The notes beneath the pieces were generated by a model. That model searched no databases. It was not told the origin of the DNA and saw only the letters and a program-made list of their open reading frames with translations. Source: UBA4416 sp040386075 (GTDB lineage Bacteria; Bacteroidota; Bacteroidia; B-17B0; Aurantibacillaceae). Taken from it: a stretch of DNA of 64,000 bases. Made by a program: the position numbers and the translations under genes. The stretch's first letter is position 1, and each line of letters begins with the position of its first letter. The DNA lies in assembly GCA_040386075.1 (NCBI GenBank), contig JAZKGE010000032.1, forward strand, positions 1 through 64,000. Direction: 5' to 3'. Positions 54,801 through 62,658 of the stretch are shown here, one piece after another.

Positions 54801-54894
54801 TATTGGGAGCACCGTTATTTGGAAAAGTGATTTGGCTCCTTAAAACAGATGTAGCAATAAAAACAGCGGCTAATAGTAAGAATAGTTTACGCAT
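51859..54894 (-). CDS. Secreted double-domain amidohydrolase
   Basis: 1011 residues; signal peptide about 1-21 (LFLLLAAVFIATSVLRSQ). Two amidohydrolase-like halves. The C-terminal half (about 570-1000) has the metal His pair His631-x-His633 (GIVDEHSHI), a further CHSYVQSE His, the THILEGYK His and the catalytic Asp in NSDDAE, so it is likely an active imidazolonepropionase/dipeptidase-type enzyme. The N-terminal half (about 40-430) ends in the typical QGMFANFF...GVKHVY barrel cap but has DLYSDYG where the metal HxH should be, so it seems catalytically dead. The middle (about 430-540) is a beta-sandwich. Substrate unknown. Start ATG 54894 lies 15 bases after a good -7 box. Confidence 0.9.
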   Translation of the reverse strand: MRKLFLLLAAVFIATSVLRSQITFPNNGAPNNIHTLYVFTNCTLHVDADVTIVNATLFVKDGRIVNAGEKLVSSKDAVTIDLKGKHIYPAFIDLYSDYGMPEVKRADNSDAPKKGAFGWNQAIRSEVEAYKLFLHNQQKADELRKLGFGCVLTVQKDGIVRGSGALVNLCNSKENESVIKDRAAGFYSFNKGSSPQDYPSSLMGGIALLRQTYYDAEWYKANQAKTEYNITLDAFNKLQELPSIFEGGDKYNDIRGKKVGDEFKVKYIIKGGGNEYQRLYDIQNSFSKYIIPINFPDAIDVEDPFDAEQASLTDLKHWEMAPANLAMLEKNNVSFCVTSADLKDRSAFLKNLRKAVKYGLSEKMAIKALTYNPASFVGMQDKIGSLKQGMFANFFITSKSIFEEDAIIYETWSNGVKHVYADVIVPDISGTYQLIYGATSNKVVITKEQENYSGLVMLKDSAKAKSNVTFKNNLLTLSFPYDSTFALRLSGNYNENTRSFYGKGQYTDGTWTDFRLNNLNVIDTAKNREAKKEPITFGKVYYPFGAYGEPESDNAGLIKDSWPKFKKRYDGILIKNATVWTNEKDSILTGQDVYVLNGKIAAIGASLPTSGNIKVIDGKGMHLTPGIVDEHSHIALFSVNEGADASSAEVRMSDVINPEDINVYRQLAGGVTTAQLLHGSANPIGGQSCLIKLRWGKSPDEFKFENAPGFIKFALGENVKHSNGTNPDQVRFPQTRMGVEQLYYDYFIRATAYKKQMADFGKLTPKQMETGKTASPRRDLDMEAMAEILDSKRYITCHSYVQSEVNMLMHVADSMKFKVNTFTHILEGYKLADKIKAHGANASTFADWWAYKLEVMDAIPYNAAMLTKAGVNTAINSDDAEMGRRLNQEAAKTIKYGGLTEVQALKLVTLNPAKMLHIDDKVGSIKVGKSGDLVLWTDNPLSIYAKVNTTIIDGQVYYDRADDTKLQEDIKKERARIIAKLIIEKNKGAKVIKPQPKKQNHFHCDTEDSGF

Positions 54895-54912
54895 AATAGA
54901 GTTTAGTTATAA

Positions 54913-54920
54913 CAAATATA
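54913..54920 (-). promoter_or_regulatory. Candidate -7 element of the amidohydrolase gene
   Basis: TATATTTG on the minus strand, an exact TAnnTTTG match; 19 bases upstream is TTTT, one mismatch from the -33 box. Leader about 14 bases. Confidence 0.45.
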
Positions 54921-54976
54921 ACATTATAGCTCATGTATAAAAATTTGTTTGAACGTTTTATTTAATGATAAATTGT

Positions 54977-54984
54977 TAATTTTG
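54977..54984 (+). promoter_or_regulatory. Candidate -7 element of the SirB2-cytochrome gene
   Basis: TAATTTTG, an exact TAnnTTTG match 20 bases before ATG 55004; a TTTG at 54948-54951 is 25 bases upstream, longer than usual spacing. Confidence 0.4.
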
Positions 54985-55003
54985 AGCTAACTAATTTAAT
55001 CCT

Positions 55004-55609
55004 ATGGCTACAGGCATGCTTCATTCTCACACCCTATTTGTGGTGTTGTTTACATTGATCTATTTAATAAAAACTATTTTATTATTAAGCGATAAAAATG
55101 AATTGTTAGAGACATTCAAAAAGAAAACCAAAGTGATCGAAATGATCGTGAGTTTTGGATTTTTGGCAACCGGTATTTTCTTAATTACTCAATTACCTGA
55201 GATCAATAAGTTTACAATTATTAAACTGGTATTGGTATTTTTATCAATTCCCTTGGCGGTTATTGGATTTAAAAAGAAGAACAAGATCTTGGCAACTTTG
55301 TCTTTTTTCTTTATCGTTGTGTCTTTCTCTTTAGCCTATAAGGCAAAATCAGCTAAAGCGGGAGAAAAAACAGTAGTTATAAATGGCAAAGAGATCTTTG
55401 AAGAAAAATGTGAATTATGTCATGGCCGTGATGGTAAACAAGGAACAAATGGAGCCAAAGATCTTTCGGTAACACAGTTGCCACATACAGGTATTATCGA
55501 TATTGTGTCGAATGGTAAAAATACCATGGCAGCTTATAAAAGTGTATTAACGCACGAACAAATTGAAGCAGTGGCTGTTTACATTGAAACAGATATAAAA
55601 GGAAAATAA
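55004..55609 (+). CDS. SirB2-like membrane domain fused to cytochrome c
   Basis: 201 residues. The first 115 form four membrane helices (about 8-28, 45-63, 71-90, 97-112) with the conserved HSHT start, as in SirB2/YchQ proteins. Residues about 120-201 are a monoheme cytochrome c with Cys136-Glu-Leu-Cys139-His140 and a likely distal Met in KNTMAAYK. This anchors an electron carrier on the outer face of the inner membrane. It could pass electrons to an oxidase not in the window. The next gene, hflX, starts four bases after the stop, so the two share a message. Confidence 0.87.
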   Translation: MATGMLHSHTLFVVLFTLIYLIKTILLLSDKNELLETFKKKTKVIEMIVSFGFLATGIFLITQLPEINKFTIIKLVLVFLSIPLAVIGFKKKNKILATLSFFFIVVSFSLAYKAKSAKAGEKTVVINGKEIFEEKCELCHGRDGKQGTNGAKDLSVTQLPHTGIIDIVSNGKNTMAAYKSVLTHEQIEAVAVYIETDIKGK

Positions 55610-55613
55610 GACA

Positions 55614-56813
55614 TTGAAACCCGACTCTCATTCTACACAAATACAAACCTCTACAGCGGTTTTAATTGGCGTTATTAATAAAAAACAAAACGAATCCTTA
55701 GCTTATGAGTATTTGGATGAGCTGGCTTTTTTAGCAGAGACCTATGGTGTAGAAACTAAAAAAGTATTTACCCAAAAACTCGAACGACCTGATAAGGCAA
55801 CCTTCTTGGGAAAAGGAAAATTAAGTGATGTAAAAGCATTTATTAAGGAGCACAAAATAAACGTTGTTATTTTTGATGATGAGTTATCACCTTCGCAACA
55901 ACGAAATTTAGAGAAAGAGCTTGGGGTTAGGATACTTGATCGTACGACTTTAATTTTAGAGATCTTTTCTCAGCGTGCTCAAACAGCACATGCCAAAACA
56001 CAGGTTCAGTTAGCGCAGTTGCAATATTTACTACCACGCCTAACAGGTATGTGGACACACTTAGAGAGGCAGCGTGGAGGAACAGGTACTCGTGGTGGAG
56101 CAGGGGAGAAGGAAATTGAAACGGATCGTCGTATAGCTCGCGACCGCATTGCGCAGTTAAAAGAAGACCTGAAGGTTATTGATAAGCAAATGGCTACACA
56201 ACGGAAGAACCGTGGCGAGTTTGTGCGCGTAGCTTTAGTGGGTTATACCAATGTTGGAAAATCTACGATCATGAACATGATCAGTAAGAGTGAAGTGTTT
56301 GCCGAAAACAAATTGTTTGCAACACTCGACACAACTGTAAGAAAAGTAACCATTGATAATTTATTTTTCTTGCTGGCTGATACGGTTGGATTTATACGCA
56401 AATTGCCTACGCAATTGGTAGAGAGTTTTAAAAGCACATTAGATGAAGTACGTGAAGCTGATATTTTATTACACGTTGTAGATATTTCACATCCAAATTT
56501 TGAGGATCATATCAATGTGGTTCGCCAAACTTTAATTGATATTGGGGCTGGGGATAAAGAAACGATCCTAGTATTTAATAAAATCGATGCCTTTAAATAT
56601 GTGAAGAAGGATGAAGATGACCTAACTCCGGCAACACGTGAAAATTTATCATTAGAAGAGCTTCAAAAAACCTGGATGACCGACCTGCATCAAACCTGCG
56701 TTTATATTAGTGCCAAGAACAAAGAGAATATCACTGACTTTAGAAAACTGGTTTACGATACTGTAAAAAAAATACACGTGATCCGTTTCCCTTATAATAA
56801 TCTGTTTTATTAG
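55614..56813 (+). CDS. hflX: GTPase HflX
   Basis: 399 residues from TTG 55614. The N-terminal HflX domain (about 15-195) has GKGKLSDVKAFIKEH and the family segment RLTGMWTHLERQRGGTGTR(GGAGE); the G domain has P-loop GYTNVGKST (210-218), DTVGF (256-260) and FNKID. HflX rescues or splits stalled 70S ribosomes, especially under heat stress in E. coli. It overlaps the end of the convergent barrel gene by four bases, stop codon on stop codon. Its link to a cytochrome gene is unusual. Confidence 0.96.
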   Translation: MKPDSHSTQIQTSTAVLIGVINKKQNESLAYEYLDELAFLAETYGVETKKVFTQKLERPDKATFLGKGKLSDVKAFIKEHKINVVIFDDELSPSQQRNLEKELGVRILDRTTLILEIFSQRAQTAHAKTQVQLAQLQYLLPRLTGMWTHLERQRGGTGTRGGAGEKEIETDRRIARDRIAQLKEDLKVIDKQMATQRKNRGEFVRVALVGYTNVGKSTIMNMISKSEVFAENKLFATLDTTVRKVTIDNLFFLLADTVGFIRKLPTQLVESFKSTLDEVREADILLHVVDISHPNFEDHINVVRQTLIDIGAGDKETILVFNKIDAFKYVKKDEDDLTPATRENLSLEELQKTWMTDLHQTCVYISAKNKENITDFRKLVYDTVKKIHVIRFPYNNLFY

Positions 56814-57598
56814 TACAACTTATAACGAATACCAAGATTGCTATAGAGCATTTTTTGGGTATAAATACCATAGGCTAAGGTCTTATCATCTCTAACTATA
56901 CCACTTTCACGAACGGAAGGGGAATAGGTTTGCAATAAGCCATAAGAAGCACTGATGGATAGAGACAGGCAAAGTTTGTTGGTTAACGCATAAGTGTACA
57001 TTAATTTCATATTTAAATATAGATCACGATTTTTCTCAATGTCGAGGGGTCTGAAATTTTTTGGCAATTGTATTTGCGATGTATCCTGATTATTGAAGTA
57101 AGAGTTAGTTGTATAATTAGTACTAACAATAATATCAGTAAAGATCTTTTTTTGCAAATTAGCAGTTAATGCAATATTATGTTTTTTGATCCAATGGTTG
57201 TACCCTAATCCTAAGCCAGCTTGAAGGTAATTGTATTTAATGGTTTGATAAACCTCAAATGATCTGTAAACTTCCTGGTTATTATAGGAATGAATATACT
57301 TGCCCCATGTGTAATAAGGGTCACCGTTAAATTCATTAAAGGAATAGTTGAATAGCAGGTTTATTGTAAAATGTTCGATGTTGTGTTCAAAGTTCAAATT
57401 TAAAGAAGGTTTCCGTTTGGAGTCTGCACCACGCGGCAAGCCCTGTTGTTCGTTTCGATAATCAAAACTATTGTAAATCGGTAAACCAACATTAAAAGAG
57501 AAAAAGAGTTGATGTTTACTTTTTGTGCTGTCTTTCTGCCCGTAAAAGGATGAGATAGTTAAACCCAGAATTAGTATAAAGAATAGTTTTTTGTTCAT
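56810..57598 (-). CDS. Hypothetical outer-membrane barrel-like protein
   Basis: 262 residues from ATG 57598 (MNKKLFFILILGLTISSFYGQ), which gives a signal peptide without the 25-residue extension of the longest frame (the extension would run over the end of the thioredoxin gene). The mature protein is made of short amphipathic strands rich in Tyr, Phe and Asn (FSFNVGLPIYNSF, LQAGLGLGYNHWIKK, NLGIRYKLY at the end), typical of an 8-12 stranded barrel. Family not recognised. It follows the TlpA-like gene by 49 bases. Confidence 0.75.
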   Translation of the reverse strand: MNKKLFFILILGLTISSFYGQKDSTKSKHQLFFSFNVGLPIYNSFDYRNEQQGLPRGADSKRKPSLNLNFEHNIEHFTINLLFNYSFNEFNGDPYYTWGKYIHSYNNQEVYRSFEVYQTIKYNYLQAGLGLGYNHWIKKHNIALTANLQKKIFTDIIVSTNYTTNSYFNNQDTSQIQLPKNFRPLDIEKNRDLYLNMKLMYTYALTNKLCLSLSISASYGLLQTYSPSVRESGIVRDDKTLAYGIYTQKMLYSNLGIRYKLY

Positions 57599-57647
57599 GT
57601 TCAATGATACTAATTTAGTAAAATAAATATTGCAGGTTGAGTTTGCT

Positions 57648-58871
57648 CTATTTTTTTGACAATAACTCGCCAATTAATTTTTCAGTTTTACCGGTATAAT
57701 CTTCGTAAGCTTTACCGGTTGCAGGCCCACTAAATCCAGTATACACAGATCTAACGACATGATTAGCATCTAAAAAAATGGTTGTTGGAAATGCCATTAC
57801 CTGATTCAAAAACGGTAAACTTTCAGATGCTTTATCTTTCCCCGTTAAACCGGTCAGCAAAATGTCGTAACCAATATCAAAACGCTTGGTGAGACGCATT
57901 AAATTTGTTTTCGCGCGTTCTGCATCCGCTGTTCTTTCATAGGCTAAAGCAATGATCTCTAAACCTTTTTTGTTATACTGTTTGTATACTTTAGCCAGAT
58001 AGGCGCTTTCATCCATACAGTTAGGGCACCAGCTTCCCATGATCTGAACGATAACAGCTTTGTTCTTATACTTCGGATCGCTTAAACTTATTTTTTCATT
58101 CTTTGCATTATAAAATGAAAAGTTGACCTCTTCATTTGGATTTTTTAAATAGGTTAAACTTTCCGGATCATGCAATTCAAATTTGTCATTGCGTTTGGCG
58201 ATCCAGTTTTCATGCCAGGTGGCGCCCGAATAAAAATCGCCTTTTGTTATTTCAGATCCGTTGCTTTCGGCGATAAATAAAAAGGCATGAGAACCATCGA
58301 AACAACTCAGATACAATTTACCATTGTGCATCATGCCATCCAGGTATCTGTAATCGCCGGTTTCGGTTAAAAATGTACCATACGCATATGAGCTTCCGTT
58401 CGCATGCGTAAACATTCCTATTGCTTTAGAACTATCTTTGTTATCAGGGCTAAAAGTGACTTCCCATTTACCTTCATAAAATGTATTTGGTTTGCCCGGA
58501 ACAAAAGGAAAACGCTTAGTGTCGCCATACTTTGCTGTGAAATCAATCGTTTTATTTTCTTTTTTGGTATGATTGATCCATAGCCCTATCATCATCGTAT
58601 CGCCAATTAATTTGGCGCGAAATTCTGTATCAAAAATGGGCATTTTAAAATTGAATGAATCTTTTTTAAATGTTGTTTCGTCAACTACTATCCGTTCCTG
58701 TGCATTATGAATAATGAGTTGATGTTTACCCTTTGTATTTTTTATTTCGAAATTAAATGGAAGTTCAATTTGTTGTTCTTTATTCAGTTGAAGAACGCCT
58801 CTCCAGGTACCTTGTTTTGGTTGAGCCAAACACAGAGAGGTTAAAAGAATAAATGCCAGAGCCAGTTTCAT
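57648..58871 (-). CDS. TlpA-like thioredoxin with a long N-terminal domain
   Basis: 407 residues; signal peptide about 1-17 (LALAFILLTSLCLAQ). The C-terminal AlkC/TlpA-type domain (about 250-400) has the redox pair Cys282-Pro-Asn-Cys285 (GSWCPNCMDE) and a cis-Pro loop (AFPTTIF). The first 240 residues form a beta-rich domain (GTWRGVLQLN..., FYEGKWEVTFSPDN) common in Bacteroidetes periplasmic thioredoxins, probably for substrate docking. Acts in the periplasm to reduce or form disulfides. It is 87 bases downstream of GH92 and may share its transcript. Confidence 0.9.
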   Translation of the reverse strand: MKLALAFILLTSLCLAQPKQGTWRGVLQLNKEQQIELPFNFEIKNTKGKHQLIIHNAQERIVVDETTFKKDSFNFKMPIFDTEFRAKLIGDTMMIGLWINHTKKENKTIDFTAKYGDTKRFPFVPGKPNTFYEGKWEVTFSPDNKDSSKAIGMFTHANGSSYAYGTFLTETGDYRYLDGMMHNGKLYLSCFDGSHAFLFIAESNGSEITKGDFYSGATWHENWIAKRNDKFELHDPESLTYLKNPNEEVNFSFYNAKNEKISLSDPKYKNKAVIVQIMGSWCPNCMDESAYLAKVYKQYNKKGLEIIALAYERTADAERAKTNLMRLTKRFDIGYDILLTGLTGKDKASESLPFLNQVMAFPTTIFLDANHVVRSVYTGFSGPATGKAYEDYTGKTEKLIGELLSKK

Positions 58872-58958
58872 TATAGGTCGTTTTTCTAATTTATCAAATA
58901 GCTATCATCTAACTAGCTATCAGGACACTAATTAAAAATTATTTTTCAATATAACCTA

Positions 58959-61886
58959 TTATCTTACCTCAATTTCATCAACAAAAATGTAGGCATCGCC
59001 CCCGTTTCCCTGATGCCAGTCTGGTAATTTGCCAAAATTGATCGCTTTTATTTTCACAAAACGGGCATTTACTGGAATGGTATTATTATTAAAGAATGTG
59101 CGTTTTTGTATGGAATAATCATCGGCAGCAATCCCATTTTCTATTGTACCAAAAGGCGCATAAGTATTACCGTCTTCAGAGATCTCATAAGTGACTTGTT
59201 TTGGATAGATGATCCAGGCGCGTGTATCCTGCAAAAATTCTGCAGTTACATATTGTATGGGTGTTACTTTTCCCAGATCAATAATACAGTTAAAATCCTG
59301 TCCCTGATAACCTTGCCATCCGCCACTACGCCAATTGGTAGTAGCCTTTTGCCCATCAATAATGCCTTCATTTCCGCCTGCATCATATTGTGGAGTGTAT
59401 TTGCTCTGTATACTGATCTTCCAGTTGTTTGGCTTTTTGTAGGCAATGGCAGTAGTAACCGAACTGCTTTCCAGTTTTAAAAATGCTTTAGCTTTAATGG
59501 TCACAGTTGTATCGCTTGTAAAAGGACCTGAGTAAACTGTGGAACTTATTTTTGGTTCGCTTCCATCCAGGGTATAAACCAATTTAACTTTAGGATCGGG
59601 ATGTTCAATGCTAATGGTGTTTTCGGTTTCGGTTATTTTTGCAGGCGTTATGATAAGCGGTACCTGTACGATCTGTTTGGTATTAATTTCTGTGGAAGGA
59701 CGCAAGAATTCAGAACTCCCAAAAAGAGTTGTTTCATCTAATTTTTCCTGCATCACAAACTCTAATTTTCCACCTGAAACAATAGCGCTATGGGTTAACA
59801 CTGAACTATTGGATGGCTTGGCATTTAACATGGATGACTGAATATATTGAAAAACAGGTGTGGGATTTTTCTTGCTGATCTCAAATATTTTACCATTTTC
59901 TAAATGTATTTTTACATGATCAAACAAAGGCGAGCCAATAGTATATTCAGGATTACCCGGACATACCTGATAAAAGCCCATAGAGCTTAATACGTACCAG
60001 GCACTCATTTGTCCGCAATCTTCATTGCCAATTAATCCATCGGGATCGTTCTTATAAAATCCTGCTAATACTTTGTAGATCTTTTCCTGTGTCTTGGAAG
60101 GTTTACCCACATAATTATATAAATAGATCATGTGGTGGCTTGGTTCGTTGCCATGGGCATATTGACCGATCAAGCCAGTTATATCAACCTGTTGTCTTCC
60201 TTCTGTTTCACTTTTAGCACTAAATAGATCATCCAGTTTTTGCTCGAATCTTTTTTCCCCACCCATTAAATTCATCAGGCCGTTAATATCCTGTGGCACA
60301 AAGAACGAGTATTGCCAGCTATTAGCTTCTGTGTAATGGTTGTTCACTTCCCTTGGCTCGAAAGGTGACAGCCAGTTACCGTTTTTTCGGGGGCGCATAA
60401 ATCTGGTTTTTTTGTCAAACACATTTTTATAAGCCTGAGCACGTTTCATAAACAGATCGTGATCAGGTTTTTTATTTAATTTTTTTGCTACTTGTGCTAT
60501 GCACCAATTATCATAAGCGTATTCCAGTGTTTTTGAAACACTCTCAGGTTCGTCATCTATTTGCAAGAAATTATTTTTATTAAAAACGGGCGTACTTAAG
60601 TTTGTATAATTAGAGGCGGCAACCATCGCACCATATAAAGCGTCTTTATCAAAACCGGATATACCTTTGGTCATGGCATCGGCAATAACCGATACGCTGT
60701 GAAAAGCTATCATGCAATTGGTTTCGTTAGCCGAAAGTTCCCACATAGGCAAACGTCCGCTTTCGTTATATTGATGTAAAAAGGTATTGATGAAATCAGC
60801 GGTTCGTTTTTGCTGTATGATTGTAAATAATGGGTGCAATCCTCTAAAAGTGTCCCAAAGTGAAAATACGGTATAAGGTGTAAAACCGTTAGCCTGGTGG
60901 ATTTTCATATCTCGTCCCCGGTATTTACCATCTACATCACCAGCTAGGGAAGGATGTGTAAAGCAATGGTATAGTGCTGTATAGAAGATCACTTGTTTCT
61001 CAGGATCTTTGGTTTGGACCTCAATTTTAGATAATTCTTTTTCCCAGGATTTTTCTGCATCAGATTTATATTTTTCAAAATTCCAGTGAACAGCCTCTGC
61101 TTCTAAATTGCGTTTAGCGCCATCAGTGCTGGTTTGAGAGATTCCTGTTTTAATGATCAATGGTTTTCCATCACGCATATCAAACTGCAAGTAACCTCCA
61201 ATGGTATTTTCTTTTACTGTAGGTGTTTTCGACATATTCTTAGTAGTAAGACTTTTAGCGAGAATTGGTTTATTAAATTTCATGATAAAGTATACATATT
61301 GCTGTGTTGCCCAGGCTTCACTCACACGGGAACCAACAATAGTAACGCTATCCACAATTTTAAGAGAACAATTCAATGTTTTGTCGCGATGTAACAGATC
61401 GATCACTATGGTTCCTGTATCTGTTTTTGGGAAAGTATATTGGTGAATGCCGACCCTTTTTGTAGCAGTTAGCTTTACATCGATGTTGCTATTCAATGTT
61501 ACTTCATAAAATCCGGCACTTGCTTTTTCTTTTAGATGAGAAAATTTTGTAGCATAGGCTTTATTTTTATAACTGTTCTTGTCTAATACTGGCATCACTA
61601 AAACATCGCCATAGTCGCTTACGCCTGTACCACTCAAATGTGTATGCGTAAATCCATAAATAACGGAATCGGAATAATGGTAGCCACCACAACCTTCCCA
61701 GCTGCCATCAATTCGTGTGTCGGGACTTAGTTGAACCATGCCAAACGGAAGAACTGCGCCGGGAAACGTATGGCCCGCGCCACCGGTACCAATAAAAGGA
61801 TTAACATACGATGCATATTTTATTTGCGCAAGAGATGTTGAAACAAAAAACATCAAAACAACAAGTGAGTTGTAAAAGGATTTCAT
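58959..61886 (-). CDS. GH92 family alpha-mannosidase with chitobiase-like and F5/8C domains
   Basis: 975 residues; signal peptide about 1-21 (LVVLMFFVSTSLAQ). The N-terminal beta-sandwich holds the GH92 signature YVNPFIGTGGAGHTFPGAVL and the helical barrel the blocks HGNEPSHH and NEDCGQMSAWY, with the catalytic acidic residues. These enzymes are calcium-dependent exo-alpha-1,2-mannosidases (some 1,3 or 1,4) acting on high-mannose N-glycans. The tail adds a chitobiase C-terminal-like domain (about 755-825) and an F5/8 type C carbohydrate-binding domain (about 830-975). No T9SS domain is present, so it is periplasmic or surface lipid-free. It leads a cluster with cutC and glycosylasparaginase upstream. 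Confidence 0.93.
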   Translation of the reverse strand: MKSFYNSLVVLMFFVSTSLAQIKYASYVNPFIGTGGAGHTFPGAVLPFGMVQLSPDTRIDGSWEGCGGYHYSDSVIYGFTHTHLSGTGVSDYGDVLVMPVLDKNSYKNKAYATKFSHLKEKASAGFYEVTLNSNIDVKLTATKRVGIHQYTFPKTDTGTIVIDLLHRDKTLNCSLKIVDSVTIVGSRVSEAWATQQYVYFIMKFNKPILAKSLTTKNMSKTPTVKENTIGGYLQFDMRDGKPLIIKTGISQTSTDGAKRNLEAEAVHWNFEKYKSDAEKSWEKELSKIEVQTKDPEKQVIFYTALYHCFTHPSLAGDVDGKYRGRDMKIHQANGFTPYTVFSLWDTFRGLHPLFTIIQQKRTADFINTFLHQYNESGRLPMWELSANETNCMIAFHSVSVIADAMTKGISGFDKDALYGAMVAASNYTNLSTPVFNKNNFLQIDDEPESVSKTLEYAYDNWCIAQVAKKLNKKPDHDLFMKRAQAYKNVFDKKTRFMRPRKNGNWLSPFEPREVNNHYTEANSWQYSFFVPQDINGLMNLMGGEKRFEQKLDDLFSAKSETEGRQQVDITGLIGQYAHGNEPSHHMIYLYNYVGKPSKTQEKIYKVLAGFYKNDPDGLIGNEDCGQMSAWYVLSSMGFYQVCPGNPEYTIGSPLFDHVKIHLENGKIFEISKKNPTPVFQYIQSSMLNAKPSNSSVLTHSAIVSGGKLEFVMQEKLDETTLFGSSEFLRPSTEINTKQIVQVPLIITPAKITETENTISIEHPDPKVKLVYTLDGSEPKISSTVYSGPFTSDTTVTIKAKAFLKLESSSVTTAIAYKKPNNWKISIQSKYTPQYDAGGNEGIIDGQKATTNWRSGGWQGYQGQDFNCIIDLGKVTPIQYVTAEFLQDTRAWIIYPKQVTYEISEDGNTYAPFGTIENGIAADDYSIQKRTFFNNNTIPVNARFVKIKAINFGKLPDWHQGNGGDAYIFVDEIEVR

Positions 61887-61971
61887 AATAGTTAAAGGTA
61901 CTGAATTATTGAATTAGGTAGCTAATATCCGGTAAGAACAATATGTTGTATTTTTTAAAAGAATTTTATTC

Positions 61972-62658
61972 CTATGCTGTTTGAAGTATGTTTTTTAAAT
62001 GTTTTATCTCTTCTGCACTTATCGTGTGATTTATAATAGCGGCTGAATGAAATTCCACACACCTAGTTATCTCTAGTATCTGTTCTAAATTTAGGCGTCT
62101 AATCCCCCCACCGGGCATAATGATTATTTTATCTCCAAATTTTTTTTGAAAGCTTTGTAATGTTTCCATTCCATCAAGAGCGTTTACTTTTCCGCCTGAC
62201 GTTAGTACCTTATCAAAATTTAATTTTACCAGTGCATTCAATGCTTTTTCTATGTTATCGCATTGGTCGATTGCCCTATGAAATGTCACGGACATAGGCT
62301 TTGCCAAATCAATTAATTTTTTATTTACTTCGGTATTTATAGTCTTGTCGGGATTTAAAACACCAAATACAACGCCGTCTACCCTATGTTCATTACAAAA
62401 CAAGATACTCTGTTTCATTCTCGTTATATCTTCGCTACTGTAAACAAAATCTCCGCTGCGTGGACGAATGATCACATGCAAAGGAATAGATACTGATTTA
62501 CGAACTTCTAAAATGTGATCAGGTGTGGGTGTAATTCCTCCGGCTTCATAATCTGCACAAAATTCTATCCGGTCGGCACCTGCTTGTTGTGCAATTATGC
62601 AAGACGCTACGTTAAAGCAGGCTATTTCTAGCAAATATTTAGAGGATGTGCTTGGCAT
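61972..62658 (-). CDS. cutC: CutC family TIM-barrel protein
   Basis: 228 residues from ATG 62658 (a TTG one codon earlier is possible). Family motifs: LEIACFNVASCIIAQQAGADRIEFC, the GGITPT segment, IRPRSGDFVYS, TFHRAIDQ and LTSGG...IMPGGG(IRR). The protein is named for copper tolerance in E. coli, but that role has been questioned and the barrel looks like an enzyme. It overlaps the glycosylasparaginase gene by 20 bases and lies 86 bases before GH92, which argues for a job in glycan or asparagine handling. No signal peptide, so cytoplasmic. Confidence 0.9.
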   Translation of the reverse strand: MPSTSSKYLLEIACFNVASCIIAQQAGADRIEFCADYEAGGITPTPDHILEVRKSVSIPLHVIIRPRSGDFVYSSEDITRMKQSILFCNEHRVDGVVFGVLNPDKTINTEVNKKLIDLAKPMSVTFHRAIDQCDNIEKALNALVKLNFDKVLTSGGKVNALDGMETLQSFQKKFGDKIIIMPGGGIRRLNLEQILEITRCVEFHSAAIINHTISAEEIKHLKNILQTA

